Below are positions 8,570-16,473 of a stretch of DNA of 47,410 nucleotides, one piece after another. Source of the stretch: an uncultured Bacteroidia bacterium (GTDB taxonomy: Bacteria; Bacteroidota; Bacteroidia; Bacteroidales; UBA932); NCBI GenBank assembly GCA_902797035.1, contig CADBRH010000014.1, positions 1 through 47,410 on the forward strand. The letters run 5' to 3'. Below the pieces are notes generated by a model. That model was given only the letters and a program-made list of their open reading frames with translations. It made no database searches and was not told where the DNA came from. The position numbers and the translations under genes were made by a program. Numbering within the stretch: the stretch's first letter is position 1; every line of letters begins with the position of its first letter.

Positions 8570-10360
8570 TCAATTATCAAGTTTCAAAACAGCCATGAAA
8601 GCGCTCTGAGGCACCTGAACGGTGCCAATCTGGCGCATTCTCTTCTTACCCTCCTTCTGCTTCTCCAGAAGCTTGCGCTTCCTGGTCACATCTCCGCCGT
8701 AGCACTTGGCAGTCACATCCTTACGCACCTGGCGGACAGTCTCCCGGGCTATGATCTTGGCGCCGATGGCCGCCTGCACGGCGATGTCAAACTGCTGCCT
8801 CGGGATCAGTTCCTTCAGCTTCACGCACATCTTGCGCCCGAAGTCGTAGGCGTGGTCCTCATGGATAAGGGAAGACAGGGCGTCGGCCGGATCCCCGTTC
8901 AGGAGGATGTCCAGCTTGACCAACCTCGCCCGGCGGAAGTCGATGACGTGGTAGTCGAAAGAGGCGTAACCCTTGGAGATCGATTTCAACTTGTCATAGA
9001 AATCGAAGACTATCTCGGAAAGCGGCATGTCGTAGGTCAACTCCACCCTGTCTGAGGTGATGTAATGCTGCCCGATGAGAGTCCCCCTCTTATCCATGCA
9101 GAGTTTCATTATCGGGCCGTAGAAATCGGTCTTAGAGATAATCTGGGCCCGGATGTAAGGTTCCTCGATATGGTCTATCAAAGTCGGGGCCGGAAGGCCG
9201 GAAGGGTTATGCACGTCGATGACCTCACCCTGGGTAGTGTAAACCTTATAGGATACATTGGGGACGGTCGTGATCACATCCATGTTGAACTCCCTGAAGA
9301 GCCTCTCCTGGACAATCTCCAGATGCAGGAGACCAAGGAAGCCGCAGCGGAATCCGAACCCGAGGGCAAGCGACGACTCCGGCTCATAGACGAATGAGGC
9401 GTCGTTGAGCTGGAACTTCTCCAGGGTGGCGCGCAACTCCTCGAACTTGTCCGCCTGGACAGGATACATTCCCGCGAACACCATCGGCTTGACCTCCTCG
9501 AAGCCGGCGATGGCGCTCTCGCAAGGGCGCGAGGAATGGGTGATGGTGTCGCCCACCTTCACCTCGACGGCTCTCTTGATGCCGGAGATGATATATCCCA
9601 CATCCCCAGTACCCACCTTCCCTGTCGGTTGGAGTTTCATCTTCAGCACCCCGACCTCCTCGGCGTCATATTCCATCCCTGTGGCCACGAACTTAACCTT
9701 GTCGCCGGTGGAGATGGAGCCGTTCAGGACCTTGAAATACGCGATGATGCCGCGGAACTGGTTGAACACAGAGTCGAAAATGAGCGCCTGGAGCGGAGCG
9801 TCCGGATCGCCCTTCGGGGCCGGAATCTTCTCCACGATGGCGTCCAGAATGGGCGGGATACCCTCACCGGTGCGGGCGGAGACTTTGAATATCTCGTCAT
9901 GGCCGCAACCCAGCAAATCCGCGATCTGGTCGGAGACCACCTCGACCTGGGCAGACTCCATGTCGATCTTGTTCAGCACGGGAATAATCTCAAGCCCATG
10001 ATCCACAGCGAGATAAAGGTTAGAGATAGTCTGCGCCTGGATGCCCTGCGAGGCGTCCACCACCAGAAGAGCACCCTCGCAGGAGGCTATCGAGCGGGAG
10101 ACCTCGTAAGAGAAGTCCACATGACCGGGAGTGTCAATCAGGTTAAGAATATATTTCTCGCCCTTATGGGTATACTCCATCTGGATCGCGTGGCTCTTGA
10201 TGGTGATGCCCTTCTCTTTCTCCAAGTCCATGTCGTCGAGCACCTGGGCCTCCATGTCGCGGGTCGAGAGAGTCTGTGTCAACTCGAGCAACCTGTCGGC
10301 GAGAGTGCTCTTGCCATGGTCTATATGGGCGATTATGCAGAAATTGCGGATATTCTTCAT
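8570..10360 (-). CDS. lepA: Elongation factor 4 (LepA) translational GTPase
   Basis: Ribosome-associated GTPase implicated in translation under stress and in 30S biogenesis. The 596-aa length is normal. The start is set at [19 protein letters not shown], which puts the G1 P-loop at residues 11-19 as in other LepA proteins; an upstream in-frame extension ([10 protein letters not shown]...) is not family-like. DTPGHVDF and NKIDM (G3 and G4) follow, and the C-terminal LepA-specific region ends [36 protein letters not shown]. The gene is divergent from the ECF sigma gene, and both promoters sit within about 60 bases. The lepA -7 box is only five bases from the ATG. Confidence 0.96.
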   Translation of the reverse strand: MKNIRNFCIIAHIDHGKSTLADRLLELTQTLSTRDMEAQVLDDMDLEKEKGITIKSHAIQMEYTHKGEKYILNLIDTPGHVDFSYEVSRSIASCEGALLVVDASQGIQAQTISNLYLAVDHGLEIIPVLNKIDMESAQVEVVSDQIADLLGCGHDEIFKVSARTGEGIPPILDAIVEKIPAPKGDPDAPLQALIFDSVFNQFRGIIAYFKVLNGSISTGDKVKFVATGMEYDAEEVGVLKMKLQPTGKVGTGDVGYIISGIKRAVEVKVGDTITHSSRPCESAIAGFEEVKPMVFAGMYPVQADKFEELRATLEKFQLNDASFVYEPESSLALGFGFRCGFLGLLHLEIVQERLFREFNMDVITTVPNVSYKVYTTQGEVIDVHNPSGLPAPTLIDHIEEPYIRAQIISKTDFYGPIMKLCMDKRGTLIGQHYITSDRVELTYDMPLSEIVFDFYDKLKSISKGYASFDYHVIDFRRARLVKLDILLNGDPADALSSLIHEDHAYDFGRKMCVKLKELIPRQQFDIAVQAAIGAKIIARETVRQVRKDVTAKCYGGDVTRKRKLLEKQKEGKKRMRQIGTVQVPQSAFMAVLKLDN

Positions 10361-10362
10361 AA

Positions 10363-10393
10363 TTGCAAAAGTAATCAAAATGTCGTACATTTG
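10363..10393 (+). promoter_or_regulatory. Promoter of the ECF sigma operon
   Basis: TTG (10363-10365), 20 bases, then TACATTTG (10386-10393): a good match to the Bacteroidota housekeeping promoter. The leader to the ATG at 10420 would be about 20 bases. It overlaps the divergent lepA promoter. Confidence 0.6.
10366..10373 (-). promoter_or_regulatory. -7 box of lepA, almost touching the start codon
   Basis: TACTTTTG on the minus strand matches TAnnTTTG, and only five bases separate it from the lepA ATG. A weak TTT-type -33 lies about 20 bases further upstream. If used, the transcript would begin at or next to the start codon. Confidence 0.45.
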
Positions 10394-10419
10394 AAAGATA
10401 AGCGGGCTTACAAAGAAGT

Positions 10420-10962
10420 ATGACTGACAAGGAAATACTTGACTTGTACAAATCCGGACGGCGCGAGGCGGCTTTCAGGGAGATTGTGGAATCTTACAGC
10501 GAAAGGCTTTACTGGCATGTCCGGAGATTCCTCTGCTCGCACGAGGACACCGACGACCTCCTACAGGAGATATTCATAAAAGTCTGGAACGCCCTTCCCG
10601 GCTTCAGGGGCGAGTCCCAGCTATACACCTGGATCTACCGGGTCGCCACCAACGAGTCACTTAACTTCCTCCAGAAGATGAAAATCCGCTCCGCCCTCCA
10701 GTTCGAGAGCATATCAGCCAAAATGGAGGAGAGGATCGACGAGGACGTCCACTTGGATGGGGACAAACTCCAGAGGGATTTGATGAAAGCGGTCCAGAGA
10801 CTCCCGGCCAAACAGCGGACGGTGTTCATAATGAGATGGTTCGACGACATGTCCTACGAGGATATCTCCGAGATCCTCGGGACCTCGGTCGGCGCGCTGA
10901 AAGCGTCGTACCACTTCGCTTCCGAGAAGATCAAGGCCGAGCTCGAGAAAAACTTAAAATGA
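10420..10962 (+). CDS. RNA polymerase ECF-type sigma factor
   Basis: A 180-aa sigma-70 family protein of group 4 (ECF). Region 2 covers about residues 15-90 and includes [42 protein letters not shown], the core-binding and -10-melting helices. Region 4 covers about 120-175, with [44 protein letters not shown] as the helix-turn-helix. It lacks the long extra domains of SigG/SigK-like proteins. The stop overlaps an ATG (ATGA) in front of the next gene, a small membrane protein that is a candidate anti-sigma factor, and a third gene for an exported LTxxQ-like protein follows. That order suggests an envelope-stress regulon, but the regulon itself cannot be seen. Confidence 0.9.
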   Translation: MTDKEILDLYKSGRREAAFREIVESYSERLYWHVRRFLCSHEDTDDLLQEIFIKVWNALPGFRGESQLYTWIYRVATNESLNFLQKMKIRSALQFESISAKMEERIDEDVHLDGDKLQRDLMKAVQRLPAKQRTVFIMRWFDDMSYEDISEILGTSVGALKASYHFASEKIKAELEKNLK

Positions 10963-11003
10963 TTTTTAAACCTTATAACCAATACTTTGTCATATTATCG
11001 GAA

Positions 11004-11417
11004 ATGGAAATCGGAAAAGACATACTCGAGAAAATAGGTAAGCCCTCCATGGCGGTTCCAGAAGGCTATTTCGACAGCCTCAAGACCCGCTTGGAGTCTA
11101 TCCCGACCAGGGAGGCGTCAAGGCGACCGGACTGGGCCAAGGTAAGGCCTTACCTCGCCCTCGCCGCCAGCTTCACCGCTATCCTGGTCATAGGGAACTC
11201 CGTCCTCAGGCACACCGCTTCCAAAAATCAGATCAACCTGGCTGACTCTTTCGAGTCCAGCTATGTGGAGATGATCTCCCTCACCAATCCCTCCACTATC
11301 TACAACGTCTTCGAGTCCGAGGTCGAGGAGATCTCTGACGAGGACATAATCAACTACTTAATCGAGTCCGGCGCCACGGCAGAGCAACTGGCCTACGCCG
11401 GCAACAACCTCAGATAA
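11004..11417 (+). CDS. Small single-span membrane protein, candidate anti-sigma factor
   Basis: A 137-aa protein. Residues 1-40 (MEIGKDILEKIGKPSMAVPEGYFDSL) contain a VPEGYF motif common in small Bacteroidota proteins encoded after ECF sigma genes. A hydrophobic segment (YLALAASFTAILVIGNSVL) near residues 48-66 would span the membrane, and an acidic tail (SEVEEISDEDIINYLIESG) follows. The start is set at 11004. An alternative ATG at 10959 overlaps the sigma stop as ATGA and would add 15 residues, but those codons are AT-rich and unlike the rest. The role as anti-sigma factor is inferred from position, size and topology; no zinc-binding ZAS motif is visible. Confidence 0.6.
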   Translation: MEIGKDILEKIGKPSMAVPEGYFDSLKTRLESIPTREASRRPDWAKVRPYLALAASFTAILVIGNSVLRHTASKNQINLADSFESSYVEMISLTNPSTIYNVFESEVEEISDEDIINYLIESGATAEQLAYAGNNLR

Positions 11418-11433
11418 CCATAGATAACACAAA

Positions 11434-11910
11434 ATGAGAAAAATTACCACCATATTCCTCGTCCTCGCGGCCCTTTTTCTTTCCCTATCCGCCGCCGGAC
11501 AGAACAACAGGGGTCCCAAGGACTGGCAGGACAGGATGAAGGCCGAGAAAATAGCCTTCCTGACTGACGCTATGGATTTGACCTCTGCCGAGGCCGAGCG
11601 TTTCTGGCCCGTGTACAACAGGGCCGAGGCTGAAAAGAGGGAAGCTTTCGAGCGCTCCTTGCGCGCTATCAGGGATCTTGACGAGGGAATAAAGGCTGGC
11701 AAGGACGACAAGGAGATCGGAGTCCTGCTCGAGAAGTTCCTCAACTCCCAGAACGCCAACGCGGCCATCGACGCTAAATACCTTTCCGAGTACAGGAAAA
11801 TCCTATCCAACAAGAAGATAACCCAGCTCTTCCTCGGCGAGGAGAATTTCCGTAGACAGCAAATTCACAGACTAAATAGAAACGACAACAACAGAAACGA
11901 CAAGAAGTGA
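11434..11910 (+). CDS. Exported LTxxQ/Spy-like helical protein
   Basis: A 158-aa protein with a signal peptide (MRKITTIFLVLAALFLSLSAAGQ) and a mature region that is almost entirely charged helices. MDLTSAEAERFWPVYNRAEAEKREAFE resembles the LTxxQ-type repeat of Spy/CpxP periplasmic stress proteins and of Bacteroidota proteins found beside ECF sigma factors. The tail is basic and Asn-rich. It starts 16 bases after the candidate anti-sigma gene, and a good terminator follows, so it closes a three-gene operon. A role as periplasmic sensor or chaperone feeding the sigma/anti-sigma pair is plausible but inferred. Confidence 0.6.
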   Translation: MRKITTIFLVLAALFLSLSAAGQNNRGPKDWQDRMKAEKIAFLTDAMDLTSAEAERFWPVYNRAEAEKREAFERSLRAIRDLDEGIKAGKDDKEIGVLLEKFLNSQNANAAIDAKYLSEYRKILSNKKITQLFLGEENFRRQQIHRLNRNDNNRNDKK

Positions 11911-11944
11911 CATAAACGCTAAAACTAATAGTCTGTCAAGAAAG

Positions 11945-11969
11945 GGCGTGCCGTGAGGTACGCCTTTTT
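11945..11969 (+). terminator. Rho-independent terminator after the ECF sigma operon
   Basis: GGCGTGCC-GTGA-GGTACGCC followed by five T: an 8-bp stem with one G-T pair and a tetraloop. It ends the sigma operon only 24 bases before the YfcC-type gene. Confidence 0.75.
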
Positions 11970-11992
11970 ATGCCGGACTAGGTCATGAGAGG

Positions 11993-13321
11993 ATGAATAT
12001 GAGAAAGTTGAAGACCCCGAACACCTATGTGATAATCGCGGCGATCATCGTCCTGTGCGCGGTGATGACGTGGCTCGTGCCTGGCGGGGAATATGTCAAG
12101 GCCGATGACGGGACTGTCACTTACGAGGCCGTGGACGCGGTCCCCCAGACCTGGCAGGTGTTCCCGGCTATATACCACGGCTTTGTCAAGCAGGCGGGAA
12201 TCATAATATTCATACTCGTCGTGGGCGGCTCTTTCTGGCTGCTGAACGCCACTGGGGCGGTCGAGGCCGGGATCAAACGCCTCATCGCCGGGATCGGGAA
12301 AAAGGACGTGATAGTCCTGGTCACGCTGACGGTCCTGTTCTCGCTGGGCGGCGCCGTGTTCGGCATGAGCGAGGAGACCATCCCTTTCGTGGGGATAGTC
12401 GTCCCGCTGGCGGTGTCGATGGGCTACGACGCTTTCATGGGAATGCTGGTCGTTTACGTGGCCTCCAACGTGGGCTTCTCCAGCGCCTTCCTTAACCCTT
12501 TCACGGTCGGGATCGCCCAAGGGATGGCCGACCTTCCACTCTTCTCCGGGATGGGTTACCGCCTATTCTGCTGGGGTCTGCTGACGGCGTCGCTATCTGT
12601 GTTTGTCGTGTTCTACGCGCGCAAGACTAAGAAGACTACGCTTGTTGCGGAAACAATTGTGACCGAGCCTCTTACCAAACGTCAAACCTGGATTCTAGCC
12701 ACACTAGGCCTTACTGTTGTCGCGCTGATCGTCGGAGTCACACGTTTCGACTGGTACCTGCCGGAGATCACCGGACTGTTCCTCGCCATGGGGATAGTCT
12801 GCGGCCTGATCGCCGGCTTCCCCTCCGGGAAGATCGTGAACGAGTTGATGGCCGGGGCGAAGGACATCCTCTCCGCCGCCCTCGTGGTGGGATTCGCCTC
12901 CGGAATCATAGTCATACTCCAGGATGGCAAGGTCATCGACAGCCTTCTCCACTCCATGCAGGAGGGGCTCGACGGAAGCGGAAAAGTCGGCTCGCTGACC
13001 GCCATGTACGGTATTCAAGCCATCATTAACTTCCTTATTCCCAGCGCCACGGCTAAGGCGGCCATCACCATCCCTATCATGGCCCCCTTCTCCGACCTGG
13101 TGGGTGTCTCCCGCCAGTCGATGGTCCTCGCGTTCCAGTTCGGCGACGGTTTCACGAATATGATAACCCCCACCTCGGGCGTCCTCGTGGCCGCCCTGGC
13201 GATGGCCCGTATCCCCTACGCCGAATGGGTCAAATGGATATGGAAAATGGTTCTTGTACTGATAGTCCTGGGATTCCTGCTTCTGCTCCCGACGGCGCTG
13301 GTTTCCCTCGCCGGATGGTAG
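11993..13321 (+). CDS. YfcC-family membrane carrier (DcuC-like)
   Basis: A 442-aa integral membrane protein with about 12 hydrophobic segments, belonging to the YfcC/DcuC-like family of anaerobic C4-dicarboxylate and amino-acid carriers. It begins LKTPNTYVIIAAIIVLCAVMTWLVPGGEY; the PGGEY element after the first helix is typical of YfcC proteins. FGMSEETIPF, and INFLIPSATAKAAITIPIMAPFSDL with MITPTSGVLVAALAMARIPYAEWVKW in the second half, are further family landmarks. The substrate is unknown: members are annotated as basic amino acid or peptide-fragment transporters. The start could be 11993 or 11999. It is convergent with lolD (6 bases apart). No separate promoter is obvious after the terminator just upstream. 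Confidence 0.8.
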   Translation: MNMRKLKTPNTYVIIAAIIVLCAVMTWLVPGGEYVKADDGTVTYEAVDAVPQTWQVFPAIYHGFVKQAGIIIFILVVGGSFWLLNATGAVEAGIKRLIAGIGKKDVIVLVTLTVLFSLGGAVFGMSEETIPFVGIVVPLAVSMGYDAFMGMLVVYVASNVGFSSAFLNPFTVGIAQGMADLPLFSGMGYRLFCWGLLTASLSVFVVFYARKTKKTTLVAETIVTEPLTKRQTWILATLGLTVVALIVGVTRFDWYLPEITGLFLAMGIVCGLIAGFPSGKIVNELMAGAKDILSAALVVGFASGIIVILQDGKVIDSLLHSMQEGLDGSGKVGSLTAMYGIQAIINFLIPSATAKAAITIPIMAPFSDLVGVSRQSMVLAFQFGDGFTNMITPTSGVLVAALAMARIPYAEWVKWIWKMVLVLIVLGFLLLLPTALVSLAGW

Positions 13322-13327
13322 GACCTG

Positions 13328-13987
13328 TCACTCCTCGACAAACAAACCGTCCCTCATGAAAAGCGAGCGGTCGCACATAGCGGCCAGCTCCGGGTCGTGT
13401 GTAACGATGACTATTGTCTGGCCGTGGCGCTCCCTCAGGTCGAAAAAAAGTTGGTGAATCTCAGCCTTGGTCTTCGTGTCGAGGTTGCCCGAAGGCTCGT
13501 CGGCGAAAAGGATGGCGGGCTCGTTCACGAGGGCCCTCGCTATAGCGACTCTTTGCTGCTCACCACCAGATAGTTCCGAGGGTTTATGGTCCATGCGTCC
13601 GGCCAAGCCCATCTCCTCGAGAAGCCTCGTGGCGGCCGCCTTGGAGTCCTTGTCGGAGCGTCCGGCGATGAAAGCCGGGATCATCACGTTCTCAAGGGCG
13701 TTGAACTCAGGGAGAAGGTGGTGGAACTGGAACACGAAGCCGACGCGGCGGTTCCTGAAAGCGGACAGTTCTTTACCGGGAAGGTGCAACACGTCAGTGC
13801 CATCGATCTCCAGCGAGCCGGCGTCCGGAGTGGACAATGTGCCGAGAATCTGGAGCAGGGTGGATTTTCCCGCCCCGGAGGCTCCCATGATAGACACCAC
13901 CTCGGATTTCCCGACCTCGAAATCTATCCCCTTGAGGACCTTCAGGTCCCCGAAACTCTTCTCTATTCCTTTCGCCTGTATGATCAT
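13328..13987 (-). CDS. lolD: ABC transporter ATP-binding protein, LolD type
   Basis: ATPase of a lipoprotein-release (LolCDE) or related MacB-class ABC transporter. It has 219 aa: Walker [10 protein letters not shown] at residues 35-43, Q-loop in [12 protein letters not shown], signature LSGGEQQR, Walker [13 protein letters not shown], and the switch His in [22 protein letters not shown] is characteristic of LolD. The start is set at [14 protein letters not shown]; an in-frame extension upstream would run through the promoter region. The permease subunit is not adjacent, as is common in Bacteroidota. The gene is divergent from tRNA-Pro, and its -7 box lies four bases before the ATG. Confidence 0.88.
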   Translation of the reverse strand: MIIQAKGIEKSFGDLKVLKGIDFEVGKSEVVSIMGASGAGKSTLLQILGTLSTPDAGSLEIDGTDVLHLPGKELSAFRNRRVGFVFQFHHLLPEFNALENVMIPAFIAGRSDKDSKAAATRLLEEMGLAGRMDHKPSELSGGEQQRVAIARALVNEPAILFADEPSGNLDTKTKAEIHQLFFDLRERHGQTIVIVTHDPELAAMCDRSLFMRDGLFVEE

Positions 13988-13991
13988 ATTC

Positions 13992-13999
13992 CAAAGATA
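13992..13999 (-). promoter_or_regulatory. -7 box of lolD, four bases before the start codon
   Basis: TATCTTTG on the minus strand, then GAAT, then ATG. A TTTC about 20 bases upstream may be the -33 element; it would lie inside the tRNA-Pro promoter spacer. The predicted transcript has practically no leader. Confidence 0.5.
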
Positions 14000-14006
14000 C
14001 TCTTTT

Positions 14007-14038
14007 TTTGGCATTTCGCGAAAAAAGGAATACCTTTG
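14007..14038 (+). promoter_or_regulatory. Promoter of tRNA-Pro
   Basis: TTTG (14007-14010), exactly 20 bases, then TACCTTTG (14031-14038). This is the best promoter match in the window and lies 10 bases before the mature tRNA 5' end. Confidence 0.8.
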
Positions 14039-14048
14039 CAATCCTTTT

Positions 14049-14122
14049 CGGGGTGTGGCGCAGTTGGCTAGCGCATCTGCTTTGGGAGCAGAGGGTCGAA
14101 AGTTCGAGTCTTTTCACCCCGA
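14049..14122 (+). tRNA. tRNA-Pro (anticodon TGG)
   Basis: 74 bases that fold as a cloverleaf. The acceptor stem is CGGGGTG/CACCCCG with discriminator A, the D-loop contains CAGTTGGCTAGCGC, the anticodon stem TCTGC/GCAGA encloses the loop TTTGGGA with anticodon TGG at 14083-14085, and the T-loop is GTTCGAGTC. CCA is not encoded. A consensus promoter precedes it and a terminator follows at 14136. It reads proline codons CCA/CCG and, by wobble, possibly others. Confidence 0.95.
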
Positions 14123-14135
14123 CGGTTGATTGAGA

Positions 14136-14165
14136 GGCATCCGCTGATCCGGCGGGTGCCTTTTT
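14136..14165 (+). terminator. Rho-independent terminator after tRNA-Pro
   Basis: GGCATCCGC and GCGGGTGCC form a 9-bp stem with one T-G pair and a 7-base loop, followed by five T. Confidence 0.75.
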
Positions 14166-14179
14166 GTATTGTCACCCAT

Positions 14180-14215
14180 AGTCCTGATATGGAACGTTTT
14201 TTGATTATCAGGACT
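14180..14215. repeat. 10-bp perfect inverted repeat upstream of the thioredoxin-like lipoprotein
   Basis: AGTCCTGATA (14180-14189) and TATCAGGACT (14206-14215) are exact reverse complements separated by 16 bases. The right arm ends three bases before the ATG at 14219. It could be a leader hairpin that hides the start or an operator for a dimeric regulator. Confidence 0.6.
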
Positions 14216-14218
14216 CTC

Positions 14219-16096
14219 ATGAAGCATTATCTAATCGGGGCGCTGGCTATTATTATTCTATCCTCCTGCGTCGGCAATCAGGTCTGGGAGAAACCTGAAG
14301 TATTATTCTCCAACTCAACTCTTACGGTAAACAGAGTGGATTTCCAGACAGACCGGACTGTCTTCAACCTGACGATACAGGGACAAGCCGGCAGTTCTTT
14401 CCGCATTAAAAGCAGCGTGTTCCTGTCAGGCGACAAGGGTCACGAGTATGTCCTTACGGGAAGTGAGGGGCTGACTTTGGACCAGCTGATTCCATATTCC
14501 GAAGAAGTAAACACTTTTAATCTGTATTTCGAACCCGTTAATGGGAGCGAACGGGCTTTAGACTTGATCGAGCCACATGGTTGGATGATATACGGCATCC
14601 ACGATGCCGCTAAGCCTTTAAGAATAAAGCCCGCCAAGGAGAAGAGCGCGGTTATTCTGGACGAGACGGCATTCTTCAAGAAGGGTATCGGCCACTTGAG
14701 CGGCCGGTTCGAGGGCGCCAACCATCCTGAAATGATACAGTTCTACGGAAATAATGTCTTCCAGGAGAATAATCTACAGTCCTGCCAAGTTGCGCCTGAT
14801 GGCAGTTTCTCGTTGGAGCTACCTCTCGAGCATCCCATTCTTTCTATTATCAGTGGCGAGAAATCCTCGTCTTATTACCACTTCTTTCTGGCCCCGGACG
14901 GTCAGACCGATTTACGGATTGACTCCACCGGCATGGCTCATTATCCGGTCGGTACACGTTGCGGGAAATTGGCGGCTTGGCTTTCCAACGCGGCGCCAAG
15001 CCTGAGTTTCCATTTATGGGAAATCCCTGCCGCGGAAAGAGATACTTTAGGTTTCAGGAATTACTCGGCTCGCTTGGAGCGGCATTATGAATCAATACAA
15101 ACATTGGCGGACTATGTCAGCGATCGACTGGACTTTTCCGTTGAGGAAACACACCTGCTGAAGCAGAAGATCAGAATTCTCGCGGCGATAGACGAGTTGG
15201 GAGCCGTGTTGGATTTGCCTCCCGCGGCGGTGGGAGGACCGGACGATTTGACGAATCCATCCTTGTATAACATCACCGCCCGCTTGAATCCCTCGGATTG
15301 GTCAGCGTTTATGCTCAGTAATGACAGCTATACACTATCCAACCGCTACGAGTTCTCTGGCCCGAGGCGGATTGTTAGGAACGTTATTCCGAAGGAGGTC
15401 GCCATGGACAGCGCCTTTTTCCGCCAAGCGGGACCCTCCATCTTTCTGCAAGCCGTGTTGATGAACGGAAGAGGTCTTTCCCAAGAAGTCCAGTTCAAGA
15501 ATATGGGTTTGATGGCCAGACTCTCAACCAGATCAGTCGGAGAAGACGGTCGAACCAGGCAAGAAGGTGACGATTGGCCAACTGTCTGGAATGAAAGGAT
15601 TTCCGCGATGACATCACCATATCTGAAGGAACGCTTTCAATCGACTCTGAATGAACTGCTCGCTGAGACAGACCGTTATGATCTCCCCGACGGAGAGGCC
15701 ACAGACATTTTCCGGCGTCTTGTCGATCCGTTCCGAGGGAAGTGGGTCTATGTCGATTTTTGGGACATCGGTTGCGGACCCTGCAGGTATGGTATCGAGA
15801 ACTCAGTGGCTTTGAGAAAAAAGATCGCCGGAATGAACGATCTGGAACTCGTCTTCATAACGGGAGACAGGAGCACCCCAAAGGAAGTCTATGAAGAATA
15901 TGTGTCCACGAATCTGGTCGGAGAAACGAGTTACCTCATTCCGGAGACTGAGAACATCCTTTTATATTCCTTGTTCAAATTCAACGGGATACCGCACAAT
16001 GAGCTGGTTGACCCAGACGGACGCATTGTCCGTGGGAAATCCCTTCCCAGACTTGAATACTCCAATTTCCTTGAACAGCTGGAACTCGTGAAATAA
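14219..16096 (+). CDS. Thioredoxin-fold lipoprotein (TlpA-like thiol-disulfide oxidoreductase)
   Basis: A 625-aa predicted lipoprotein. The signal peptide MKHYLIGALAIIILSSC ends with the lipidation Cys at residue 17. A long N-terminal region with beta-rich character (as in DUF4369-type lipoproteins) is followed by a C-terminal thioredoxin/TlpA domain from about residue 500, with VDFWDIGCGPC (redox Cys519 and Cys522) and the cis-Pro in NGIPHNELVD. Such large TlpA-like lipoproteins are common in Bacteroidota; they face the periplasm and reduce or isomerise disulfides. The ATG at 14219 is preferred because it gives the lipoprotein signal directly; upstream in-frame ATGs give no signal peptide. 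Base composition is more AT-rich than the flanking housekeeping genes, hinting at transfer. A 10-bp inverted repeat lies just before the start. Confidence 0.75.
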   Translation: MKHYLIGALAIIILSSCVGNQVWEKPEVLFSNSTLTVNRVDFQTDRTVFNLTIQGQAGSSFRIKSSVFLSGDKGHEYVLTGSEGLTLDQLIPYSEEVNTFNLYFEPVNGSERALDLIEPHGWMIYGIHDAAKPLRIKPAKEKSAVILDETAFFKKGIGHLSGRFEGANHPEMIQFYGNNVFQENNLQSCQVAPDGSFSLELPLEHPILSIISGEKSSSYYHFFLAPDGQTDLRIDSTGMAHYPVGTRCGKLAAWLSNAAPSLSFHLWEIPAAERDTLGFRNYSARLERHYESIQTLADYVSDRLDFSVEETHLLKQKIRILAAIDELGAVLDLPPAAVGGPDDLTNPSLYNITARLNPSDWSAFMLSNDSYTLSNRYEFSGPRRIVRNVIPKEVAMDSAFFRQAGPSIFLQAVLMNGRGLSQEVQFKNMGLMARLSTRSVGEDGRTRQEGDDWPTVWNERISAMTSPYLKERFQSTLNELLAETDRYDLPDGEATDIFRRLVDPFRGKWVYVDFWDIGCGPCRYGIENSVALRKKIAGMNDLELVFITGDRSTPKEVYEEYVSTNLVGETSYLIPETENILLYSLFKFNGIPHNELVDPDGRIVRGKSLPRLEYSNFLEQLELVK

Positions 16097-16200
16097 GTCT
16101 ATTGCCTCGCCAAGGTCCATTATTATCATGACGATACACTCTGCAAAGATTGATAAAAAGAAACATGATTAAAGATTCTTTTGTTTTATCCCAAAATCGC

Positions 16201-16208
16201 TATCTTTG
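16201..16208 (+). promoter_or_regulatory. -7 box of the antitoxin-toxin operon
   Basis: TATCTTTG matches TAnnTTTG. Its last G is also the first base of a perfect palindrome (16208-16223), so bound repressor would cover the transcription start. Confidence 0.6.
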
Positions 16209-16223
16209 TACATTATAATGTAC
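16208..16223. promoter_or_regulatory. Perfect 16-bp palindrome, probable antitoxin operator
   Basis: GTACATTATAATGTAC is identical to its reverse complement. It starts on the last base of the -7 box and ends seven bases before the antitoxin ATG. Type II antitoxins commonly repress their own promoter by binding such palindromes, so autoregulation is inferred. Confidence 0.65.
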
Positions 16224-16230
16224 TTAAAAA

Positions 16231-16473
16231 ATGGTTGTTATCAGTTCAGCGGAGCTTAGGAGCAATATGAAGAAGTACCTGGATATCGCGAAAAACGAGC
16301 AGGTACTTATTCAGAGGGGGAAGAACGAGACGTTTGTCCTGACAGCACAGCAGAATCCGATAGAATACGACCTTTCCAGAGCGATCACTGTCGATGAGGT
16401 GATCGCCAAGGTTCGTGAGGGGCTTACTGAGTTGTATGAGAGGAAGGAGTCTGCTAAAGCTGTTGGAGAATGA
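16231..16473 (+). CDS. Type II antitoxin, Phd/YefM-like
   Basis: An 80-aa protein, MVVISSAELRSNMKKYLDIAKNEQ..., with the N-terminal Phd/YefM fold (residues 1-50: a short strand, then helices SSAELRSNMKKYLDIA and a QVLIQRGKNETFVL hairpin) that dimerises and binds DNA. A C-terminal tail (YDLSRAITVDEVIAKVREGLTELYERKESAKAV) would wrap the toxin. It is complete, and its stop overlaps the toxin ATG by four bases (ATGA). The perfect palindrome just upstream fits autorepression. Because the toxin frame is broken, the antitoxin may now be an orphan repressor. Confidence 0.8.
   Translation: MVVISSAELRSNMKKYLDIAKNEQVLIQRGKNETFVLTAQQNPIEYDLSRAITVDEVIAKVREGLTELYERKESAKAVGE

Noticed and set aside
9536..10423. 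Long plus-strand frame opposite lepA
   Set aside because: lepA is unambiguous on the minus strand; the antisense frame has no promoter of its own and no recognisable protein.
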